A DNA stretch of 64,000 bases, from assembly GCA_019400425.1 (NCBI GenBank), contig JAFREE010000031.1, positions 1 to 64,000 of the forward strand. Direction: 5' to 3'. The stretch's first letter is position 1, and each line of letters opens with the position of its first letter. Source of the stretch: Hymenochaete sp. R1 (taxonomy: Eukaryota > Basidiomycota > Agaricomycetes > Hymenochaetales > Hymenochaetaceae). Below the pieces are notes generated by a model that was given only the letters and a program-made list of their open reading frames with translations, had not been told where the DNA came from and ran no database searches. The translations under genes were made by a program, and so were the position numbers. This document shows, one piece after another, positions 9,103-18,295 of this stretch.

Positions 9103-12100
9103 ATGTCAAATTCAGCCCGTCGTCAAATGGGCAAGCCTCAGTCCCAACCTCGTTCTCCCGATGCCAACTCATTTAACAAACGTAAGAAACCGCCTTTTAA
9201 ATCCAAACCACCACCATCCCCGTCCAGTTCCCCAACAAAATCTACACAGAAATCGAGCAGCACGATGGCACGCACAGACGAAGAACTCACGCTCTCCCAG
9301 CTTCTCATCGATGATAAATTCCCGCCTTTCCGCGTTCGAATCGTCCAGGAGATCAATGCTAAGCAGTCTCATATCGACTGGATCCTTTCGGCCGCTTCAG
9401 ATAACCCAAACTCCGCGACGGCGTCTCCTACAGCAAGCTTCGATAGTGTCGACACCGATTCCGACACGCTCGTCTCGCGCTCGGTCACCCCGTCCACAAT
9501 GCCACCCACCCCAACTCACAACGCAGCAGCTGGCAAACGCGTCGTCGGCGTGCAGATCGCGTTCAAGAAGGATGCCAAGCTCGCAGCTGTGTCTTTCTGC
9601 GTGGATAATCGAGTGTTGCTTATCAGTGAGGTGATGAGGACGCCGAGTCGCTCGCGAGACTTCCACCTTCGTACAAGGCTCCAGAAGGATCTGTTTGAGA
9701 AAACGAACGACTTCGCGTTCGTCGCGTTTGACGCGCACCAGGTCGCGCTTCGACTGTTCGAGGACATGCAGCTCTCGTTCTCACACTTATCTGATCTGCT
9801 TGATTTCCCCGTTCCGTTGTCGCAACCCGATGTTATCAAGACTATCAGGGAGGTCGTCGATTCCGACATTGACCTCTTCAAGGACCACATCAATGCGATA
9901 TTCCAGAAAGCGCCGTACGCCAATGAACGTGGCCAGAACGGTGCGGAAAATCTAGCACAGCAAGCCTGGCTTGCTTCGGAGATTGGGAGCCAGCTTGTTC
10001 AGAAGGGGCAGTTGGCTCAGATCGTTCCGATTAACATGATTGGATTCGACAAGACAGTAAGTGCAGCATTCTGTATTTATCGTTGAGGAACTAAACATGA
10101 CCTTGCCGCTGTAGGAAGTTCAATCACTCTCAAGGAACCTCGAAGCACTCATTATCGATGAAATGGAGAAGCCAATGAGACAGGTCGTAGAAAACCACAC
10201 CGTGACATTCAAAGGAAACAAAGCATCGGTCCACCAGCGAAACTACAATAACCGCTTTCAACGCGGCTCTCGCAATCAAGTCAGTCCTTTCAACCTTGTA
10301 TTTTTTTTTTCACTCCCGCTGATCTCATGTTTGTCCATATCCATAGGTACACGAGATCAAGACAAAAGATCATCTAAAGTTCGAAGCAAAGCTTATGAAT
10401 ATCGAAGGCAAGACGGCTTTCTTTCGTGTGGATTCCATGAAGAGCATCCTGGACAAGGATATCGAGTCCATCACGGTCAAGGGCCGTGCAGGTGCAAGCC
10501 TAGCTGAAGTAAATCAAGAAAAATTTATCCGCGACGTTCTCAAACGCGAGCGACCGATGTCCAACAACCTATGGTACAAGGTCTTGTTTCCGAAGAATGA
10601 CACTGCCTTGACCGCCTCCGCGGAACCGGACATTGCTTCATCAGTCTCTGAAGTCAGCACGAATACGAATAGCAACATAACTCAAACTGCCAGCTTAATT
10701 GCACCAAATGGCTTGGGCGCTAATATCTACTCGAGTTCGGCAACAATGGAAGATGTGGACGATGGAACAAAACAAGACGAGAGTATGCCGGTTATGGTGA
10801 CCCCCGACTCTTCGCATTCGCATTACAAAGGCTGGCCTAAAGGCAGTGCGAAATCAGGTTGGGGCTGGGGTACGATCAAGGAAGAGACGCCAGAGGACCT
10901 GCAAAACGAGTCTAAGCCAGAAGCTCAAGGCCATTCATACTTCAAAGGATGGGATAAAGACGAAAGCGGAGATGGGGAAAATGTCGATACTTGGGGTTCG
11001 GGTATCGGTGGGTGGGTTGATGCCGAGAAAGCGAAGGAAAGGAATTCGACCACTCCAAATGGTACCGGTAATGACGGCTGGGATATCGCAGCAACACCAG
11101 CTCAAGCGAATGCTCAAGAAAACGACAACGAATCACAACCAATACCAACTACAGACCCGTTCACTTCCATGAGGTCTACCAATCTCCGCAAGGATCGGTC
11201 CCAGTCAAATGCCAAATCCAAACTTATTGCAGAAGTACATGCACTTTTGTCGCTTTACTAAATTCTTGGACACTGATACGCTTGTTTTAAGATATCCTAC
11301 AATGGACCGCTCAATGACTCCCAGATGCAAGCTGTCGAGGACATGCTTAATATTAAGAAGAAAGTCACTATCGTCAAAGGTCCGCCGGGCACCGGTAAGA
11401 CGACCGTTATAGCCGCGCTTATCTCAAGCCTCCTCGAGGGTACGAAACATTGCGGCTTCATCGTCACGCAATCGAACGTCGGGTTGAAGAACATCGCCGA
11501 GAAGCTGGTCAAGGCCGACATCTCGGACTGGAAACTATTAGTTTCGAGTGACTTCATGGTCGGATGGTGAGTGTTCTCTTCAAGTTCTATCTACGCCGTC
11601 AGTAACGAGTTGGACATTCGGCTAACACGATCAACAGGCACGAACATCTTTACCAAGAGATCCCCGAATCCCGTATTGTACAATCATCAAACTTCAAATC
11701 AATCCCAACGGTCCGTTTCGTGCTTTGCACGATGTCAATGCTTTCGAACCCAAATGTCAAACGCCTCGCCCATCGGGTACCTATGCAGTACCTCATCGTC
11801 GACGAGGCCTCGCAGATATCAATGTCAAGCTACTTACCGGTCCTGTCGACTTACAGCAAGAAGCTCGACAAGATATGCTTCATTGGAGATGACCGGCAGT
11901 GTGAGTAATTTTTGTCTTCCTCGCTGATTATTCCTCGACCGGCTCATCTTCGTTTCCAGTGCCGCCTGTTCACTCCGACAAGTCCGACGTCTTTGATAGT
12001 GCATTCGAGAACTCCGCACTTATGAACTCACTCGAAGTGATCCTGCTCAATGTCCAATGTGCGTCCCTTGCTCTCTCGACTCGATTTTTATTAAGTTTTA

Positions 12101-12796
12101 TACTTTAGACCGTATGCCACCTCAGATTGGCCAGTTCATCTCCGACTCGGTCTATGATGGTGAACTCTCTTCCTCGGAGGACCATCCAATGCAGGATTCC
12201 CTCACATGTCAGTTCATTGATGTTGCAAATGGGATTGAGATATCTGAGAAAACAAGTTACAAGGTAAGTTTCCCTGTCTTATTAATTTCTTTCATTAAGT
12301 TAATAAAATATTTTCAGAATGAGAAAGAAGCGGATATAGCCATTTCTATTGCTACTATCCTATCTGGATTGGACAAATCATTCAAAATAATCACCCCTTA
12401 TCTTCCTCAGCATGATTTGCTCCAGGAGAAGCTCCAAGCTTCAGGTCTTTCATGGGAGAATACTGTCTTCACTGTTGACTCATTCCAAGGTAATGTATCT
12501 TTTCTTTTTATGCATAAACTTAAATGTATTAATGGTCTTTAATAGGGAATGAGGGAGACTATATCATCATCTCTACTGTGCGTACTAGGGATGTAGGATT
12601 CTTACGGGATCTAAGGAGGTCCAATGTCATGCTTACCAGAGCAAGGAGAGGAATGTATATCTGTTCTAACATGAATTTACTAAGGTCATATGGAGCTCAG
12701 GACACTCTTTTGAGCCAGATGGCTCAGGAGTGGTCTGAGAAGGAGAAGGGCATCATTGGGTGTTATGATTTGAAGAAGGAACAACTTATCAATTAG
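9103..12796 (+). CDS. UPF1/NAM7-like superfamily 1 helicase with GW/WG-rich insert, 1073 aa
   Basis: Nine exons: 9103-10056, 10115-10279, 10347-11234, 11292-11566, 11638-11900, 11960-12058, 12109-12263, 12318-12489 and 12546-12796 (3222 nt). Residues 145-250 or so resemble a DEDD-type 3'-5' exonuclease fold ([29 protein letters not shown]), but the first acidic motif is Q-I-A, so activity is doubtful. Residues 530-620 hold seven tryptophans, all in GW or WG context. The helicase core follows: [13 protein letters not shown], Walker [10 protein letters not shown], Walker B LIVDEASQ, motif [21 protein letters not shown], motif [19 protein letters not shown], and motif [15 protein letters not shown]. 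This is a complete UPF1-like helicase. The layout recalls the silencing helicases Hrr1 (fission yeast) and SAD-3 (Neurospora), which is inference. The last exons (after about 12185) have unusual base composition. The start could also be ATG 9046. Confidence 0.88.
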
Positions 12797-12810
12797 TTTT
12801 ACTGACTCTG

Positions 12811-12880
12811 TCTCTTTCTCTCTCTTCTCCCCCTCCCCTTCTCCCCCCTTTCCCCCCCTTTCCCTCTCTCATCTCTCTCT
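12811..12880. repeat. Polypyrimidine (CT) tract between convergent genes
   Basis: About 70 nt of nearly pure C and T on the plus strand, starting some 15 bp after the helicase stop codon. It is low complexity and could form triplex DNA or affect transcript ends. It lies inside the CpG-poor tract. Confidence 0.8.
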
Positions 12881-13002
12881 GTAATAGTCTCAGATAAATT
12901 GCTTTGTAGTTTGCTGTCATGCACTTGTTATCTCATAAAACAGAAAATTCAAATAAAAAGTCAAAAGTCTATTTATTAAAAACTCCTATGCATGCGTTTA
13001 CA

Positions 13003-15463
13003 TTAAAGTCTAGATCTAAATTCTTGTAATTCATTGCCTAAGGGGGTTTGAAGAGAAAGATGAAGATGTTTCATTTCAGATAGTGCTAAGAAGATTGCAT
13101 CTTTGAAAAGATCTGATGATGTCTCTGAACATGAATACTTTGACTCAATGCCAAATTTGATCATATCTGAGGCAGCAAGATCTACATAGAGACTAAGTGA
13201 GAAAGCAAATCAGGTCAAAGCAGAACTCGACTCACAGTTGATACCATAGCCATCCAGATAGGCTGCTCCGAACCTACAAAAACATGCAATTATCATAAGC
13301 CCAAACTTGTGTCAGGTTCGAGAAAAAAGAGAAGCTTGCTTACCCCGTACCCTTGAAATACTCTCCCGCACTTAACCCGCTCGTGCTTAACTTCCACTCC
13401 TGACTTCGAGCAAAGACAGGATCATTGAAGAAGGGAGATGATTCACCCTCCCGCAGGAGGAGTCGCAGACCCATAAGGTGCCGGTCGATACCTTTACCTG
13501 TAGCTGCATCTTTCGTGAGGCGTGCGTGGGTTTTGATAGCTTGGCGGAGGAGGGCAGCACGGGTTTCGTTCTGCATGGAGACAATGTCATTCTGAGTTAT
13601 TTTGCCAGACGGATAGGAATAAACGACGTACGGTGGTGTTAGGATCACACATCGCGAGAACGAAATGACGCGATTCGGTGGTGAGTGTTCGGATGGTCTC
13701 CGTTCGGCCGTGCTCGAAGAGTCGAGTAAGAGCAGTTTCGTACGTCGCGGTGAAGGTGCCACGCGTCCGATACCAGGCTAGTTGCATGGCCATTTGGATG
13801 TATGCGTCTGGGGACAGGAGAGCTAGACGAAAAAGAAAATATAAGGAGTCGGACGAATGTTATGCGAAGGAGGACAATGCACCTTTGTTCTTTATCCAAT
13901 CGTTACCGTAGTCCATAAACCAATATACATTGTCGTCAGAATCAGCGATCAATGCTCGAGCATCTCTTTCCACTCTAATCATCTCATTCTTTAGATATTC
14001 ATCGACTTCCCATTCCATGCGTCCCCAGGTCGACATTTCTTCTTCGCTATTGTCCAGATGCAGCGATACATTCAAGGGTGTTGACCATTCCGACTCTGGA
14101 GGTACGCCTTCAGCGAGCGAGTAATCCGCAACAATACTCGGAACAAGCGCATCGACTGGAGAATGTTCCCCCATGGCACCGGCCCTTCCGTTGCTCTCCA
14201 CTATTAACGAAACACCCTTGTCAAACCATCTATTGCGACCAGAGGTCCCACCGCGGACATTATGAAGGTGGGACTTCATCTCAGATGGATCAGGAGCGTT
14301 GGTATCGTAGGTGTAATTGTCGAGACAAAGAAATAGCAAGGAGTCGTGAATGATCGATATGATAGCCATGTTTGCTGATGAACGAGCCAGGAGGCCATAG
14401 TTCTGAGTAAATGGCGTGAGTATCAAGTATATTCAACTTGACAAAAAAAGTCTGTAGCTCACCTTCGCCCATTTGTTCCTTTCGTCCATAGTCAACACAC
14501 CGATGGGTTCTGCTTTCTCTCCAGCTCGCAGACGTGCGTCTGCATCCGCAGCGATACGTCGGATCCTTTTCTCGAGCGTGGATGAATTGACAGTCTGGCC
14601 TCGCAAATCACGAACTTCCATGAAATACATCCAGTCGTGGATCATGATCACGATTCTCCGCGCGTTAGCTGAGTCAGAATGACACGAACTAAGCTCATCG
14701 CAGCCTCGGACAGGTATGCGATTTACATTGAAGATTCGCGGCACAGTGTTACGCATCCAAATGCCCGTTCGAGTCGTCTCTGGGTATAATTCCTGTCTTG
14801 TCATGATGAGTCCATCAGCGAACATTCGAAAGGGTGAAGCTCGCTGACCTTTCCAGCTTATCTTTGAAATCCAACTTCCGCCCGAGAAGCCATGCAGCCC
14901 TCCGGATTTGCCATGGCGTGATACCAGCCCAAGAGGTGGGCTCTTTCGCATCTGAGGTTAACTTGTCGGGTGAGCTAGGGTCATCTTTGTACGCAAGCCA
15001 CCAGTTCGAATTGATTGGCAACGGAGCACGCCATTCGAGATATGCCTTCTTCAACCAAACGTTATCGTCCAACCAGTTGTGAGGCGATGATTTGTCGAGT
15101 TCTATAATCATGGTTCAAAATTTGGTATTGTGAGAGCCAAAGCGCAGAGGACGAACCTATGAGCCGCTCTTGGCAAATCTTCCCGATACCCTTCTCGAAC
15201 TCATCTGTCATCTGGATACGGGCTTCCATAGCTTTTTTGAAAGGTTGCCCCCCTCGAACCTCATCTTCGTATAGAAATGGTTCTATTGACGTCAGGTAGC
15301 GGTCAAGTGTGTCACGAAGGTGCGGGACAGGGAGCCGTGGTAAGCGCAGCGGTTTCGCAGAGGATATTTTTGAGCTCATGGGTCGGTCCGATAGTCCACG
15401 TCTGAGTATTTTCGATATCAAAGGATGTGAAAGGAACGGATATGGAGCTGTAGTGACGAGCAT
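13003..15463 (-). CDS. CAT2: Carnitine O-acetyltransferase, probably dual-targeted, 682 aa
   Basis: Transfers acetyl groups between CoA and carnitine so that acetyl units can leave peroxisomes and enter mitochondria. Eight exons on the minus strand: 15463-15157, 15101-14849, 14796-14463, 14402-13883, 13822-13632, 13570-13344, 13273-13236 and 13181-13003 (2049 nt). Family landmarks: [37 protein letters not shown], the catalytic region [13 protein letters not shown] followed by [13 protein letters not shown] (catalytic His about residue 378), and [12 protein letters not shown]. The product ends SRL, a type 1 peroxisomal signal. The first ATG (15463) adds 28 residues rich in basic and hydrophobic side chains ([12 protein letters not shown]); a second in-frame ATG at 15379 would omit them. 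Yeast Cat2 uses the same two-start scheme. The 3' exon lies in the CpG-poor tract. Confidence 0.92.
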
Positions 15464-15821
15464 TAAAGGCCGTAATCTGGGTATAAATACTGGTACGTGA
15501 CCTGCAGTGATGTTAGACTCGTGCTCGATAGAGCTACAAAACAAAACATATACTCACGGTATAATCGGATATTCCGTAAATAATCAACTATGGCCTCGTA
15601 TCCATCTCCTTCTCGATGTCGACGGTGATGCTGAGACTACGGACACTGACTGCAGTGTAATGAGCGCGAAGGTTCAAGAACGAATCGGAATTTCGATACT
15701 CTTGAGTGTCAATGATCGACGTTATTACTAAATATGGAAATATCGCGCCTTCCCGAATGCCCCGTCGCTGCTCCGTGTCCCGTCTCTCCCTAAAGTTACG
15801 ACGACCACGATCAACGGTACA
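15464..15821. promoter_or_regulatory. Divergent promoter region, carnitine acetyltransferase and TIM14
   Basis: A 358-bp spacer between two divergent starts. On the minus strand a donor (GTGAGT near 15558) and an acceptor (CAG near 15505) suggest a 5' UTR intron of the carnitine acetyltransferase transcript; the reading frame upstream of it is closed. No other gene seen. Confidence 0.5.
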
Positions 15822-16213
15822 ATGGCTACACCCTTTCTCGTCGGAGTTGGTGCCATCGGCGCTGCACTTATTGGGCGGCAAGTGATGCGCGCGGGGTCGA
15901 AGGGAGCGACGGAATTTGTCAAAGGCGGTTTCAAGTCGAAGATGGACAGGAAGGAGGCAATTGCAATCCTCGGACTCAAGTATGTATTGCTCTTCAGTCT
16001 CAGTATCTGTTCTCGTGTGGAGATAAAAACTGTGGGAAGCTGATTTCAATGCTATTTTTTTGCAGGGAGTCACCGCAACTGAGAATGAGAGTCAAGGATG
16101 CACATCGCCAGATCATGATTGCCAACCATCCTGATCGTGGAGGTTCCCCATACCTCGCCAGTAAAGTCAATGAAGCAAAAGACCTATTAGAGAAGCTTGA
16201 GAGCAAACGGTAA
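15822..16213 (+). CDS. PAM18: TIM14/PAM18 J-domain subunit of the mitochondrial import motor, 101 aa
   Basis: J-protein that stimulates mitochondrial Hsp70 at the TIM23 channel so that precursors are pulled into the matrix. Two exons: 15822-15979 and 16066-16213 (306 nt). A single N-terminal membrane segment ([16 protein letters not shown]) is followed by [20 protein letters not shown] and a short J-like domain with [20 protein letters not shown], including the HPD tripeptide needed for Hsp70 stimulation, then [14 protein letters not shown]. Human DNAJC19 is about the same size. The intron is phase 2. The gene sits beside another mitochondrial gene (carnitine acetyltransferase), sharing its promoter region. 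Confusion with yeast Mdj2 is possible, as it belongs to the same family. Confidence 0.93.
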
Positions 16214-16466
16214 CAATACCCGATGTGCGATATCATAAGTGCGTCCTTTCATTCTCTAAATATGTTTTTCGCTGAAGCTTGAGATATTTCAGTTTTTGAG
16301 ACCCAGCTTTGTCGTAATTTATGTCTTTCTTGACGCCTTCCGAGCACCACTCTACCCTGCGCTACGTTGATATCAATACATTTAATGGGATATACGGGAC
16401 ATGCATGCAACTGTCGTGTAAAAATGAAGTATACTGAAGTCCACAAAGAAAATAGCGCAAGCGCGT

Positions 16467-17838
16467 TCACCACGTCCAACTGGCCTTGCCATAGGCATTG
16501 AACGCAACGCCTCGCATGTTCCAATCACATTCCCGCTTTTGCGTCCTTCCCTGCTCATCCTCCGCTCGACACAAAACTGTAAGCTCATGCGTTCCACCAG
16601 ATTTTTCAACTCTTTTTATCACTTCTTGAACGTCTAATTCGCACTCCCAAAGGGTCCAGCTCCAGGGCCCTTCCTGATAGGTAATTGTAGCTTCCTTCCA
16701 TTTTTCTGCAGCGCCCTCCTCAACGGCAACCTGGACCTTCCTAATCTGCTTCCCTGCCCCTCCTTCGCCCATCGCATACCCCTTCATCCATAACCTCCCA
16801 TTCCCAACTGATTTCAAAGATGCAATGATTGAATTAACGGGCAACGGTCCGATGCTCTTCACTTTGTCCCACACAGGTTCAGCATCGGCAGCATTCTTGA
16901 CGTTGGGCGGAAGGATGCGGTAGTCTCTTTGCTGGTAGAAGTTGGGTGATTCGCGGTGCGCTATGGTGATGTGGTCGACCCATTTGACCCATCGAGCACC
17001 AGTATATCCGGGAACGATAACTCTGAGGGGGTAGCCATGATCCGGAGAAAGAGGTTGCCCATTCATCTGTAATGGGGATTAGCATTAGGACGCTTTCATA
17101 GTAATTACTTTAGTCGGACTTACATCCAATGCCAATATCACATCACCAGCAGGATCCAATGCCTTCCTCAATGGAACAGAACCACCATAATTCTTGTCAT
17201 CCTGACAGGTCGAAACGTTCGACGCAAACCACACATGCATGTCTTCCACGCCTTCCTCAACACCTGCGCGTAAGAGAACGTCACGAAGTCGCACACCGCC
17301 CCATTTGCAGTTGGCGATGACACCGTTATCCCAGGAAATACCCTTGACAGGCTCTATCTCTGCCATTTCTTTTCGGCGGTTCCCCGCGCACTGTTGAGAG
17401 ATGGATGGATGCGCGTTAGAAGTGAGACACAGATAAAAAGTAGGTGGTCGCACCTGAAGTGCCGCAACAACCTCGACCTGTTCAAACTCGGTCCTCAAAC
17501 TCAAGACAGAGAATTCTAGCTTCTTTATGTTGAGTCCATTGCCCTCCTCTCCGTCCACACTCAGTTTATACTTCTCTTCATTCAGTTCAAACACTGGGCC
17601 TGTGTATTTCCCAACGCCAAGTCAGCTCAGTCTGTATACCATCTTTACATGATTATACTCATCGTCCTTGATGGAGATGGATGTAATTCGGCGACTGACT
17701 GTGATTACGACAGTAAATGAGCTCCTCCGGCGTGTACTTGAACTCGACGAGCGCCGTTGCGGGTGGTTCGGCGTTGAAGGGCTTCGCGCCACGCACGATG
17801 AGGTCTTCCGGGTGCTCGACTTCGTTGCTGAAATCCAT
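16467..17838 (-). CDS. Sulfite oxidase-type molybdopterin enzyme without cytochrome b5 domain, 383 aa
   Basis: Molybdenum-cofactor oxidoreductase of the sulfite oxidase family, expected to oxidise sulfite to sulfate. Four exons on the minus strand: 17838-17700, 17599-17454, 17390-17124 and 17066-16467 (1152 nt). It starts MDFSNEVEHPEDLIVRGAKP, with the family signature LIYCRNHSPVFELNE across intron 1. Exon 3 opens with the molybdenum-ligand region CAGNRRKEM (Cys about residue 96), followed by KWGGVRLRDVLLRAGVEEG. Exon 4 carries NGQPLSPDHGYPLRVIVPGY, WVKWVDHITIAHRESPNFYQ and a dimerisation domain ending WNMRGVAFNAYG. There is no b5 domain, as in plant sulfite oxidase, so oxygen or another acceptor may be used. 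There is no evident peroxisomal signal at the C-terminus (SWTW). A decayed copy of its 5' part lies at 25499-25730. Confidence 0.9.
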
Positions 17839-18295
17839 TATGTACGTTAGGTCTGTGATGGCTTATACTCAGGGGGTTAGCTGGAAGTATGAGGGCTTGC
17901 GAGTGGCTGAGGCGAGGAGATACAAGGCGAGAGTATAATGCGAAGGAGGGGATGGAAGCGTGAGGTGCGCAATGGACGGATTTAAGAAAGAATCGAACTT
18001 CAAGCGGCACAGCACGTTGGCCTTGAGGCGTCTCTCTACAGTACTGGTGCTCTAAAACATGCAAGCAGTTAAGCAACCTCCCAATGGCATACTATTTCCA
18101 TGGCATCTCCGGACACTTTTGAAAGTCACATATCGATACATCAAAGACAAGCACGATACGAAGCATGGCTTTGCAAGGAGCAAATAATTTACACGCATTC
18201 GACTGGCGACAAGACAAGAAAGAGAGCTTGGGCATGGTTAATTATTGAAAAAGACAAGAAAAGAAGAAGGATTTCACTGCGAGAGACGAAGCATA
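17839..18295. other. Intergenic, sulfite oxidase promoter and NLR-A 3' flank
   Basis: A 457-bp spacer upstream of the sulfite oxidase start and downstream of the NLR-A stop, both on the minus strand. No coding segment, RNA gene or repeat that I can support. Confidence 0.5.

Noticed and set aside
12185..13227. Classical RIP (repeat-induced point mutation) as cause of the CpG-poor tract
   Set aside because: RIP would introduce stops and damage, but the helicase and carnitine acetyltransferase frames and key motifs are intact, and no duplicate of this segment is present in the window.
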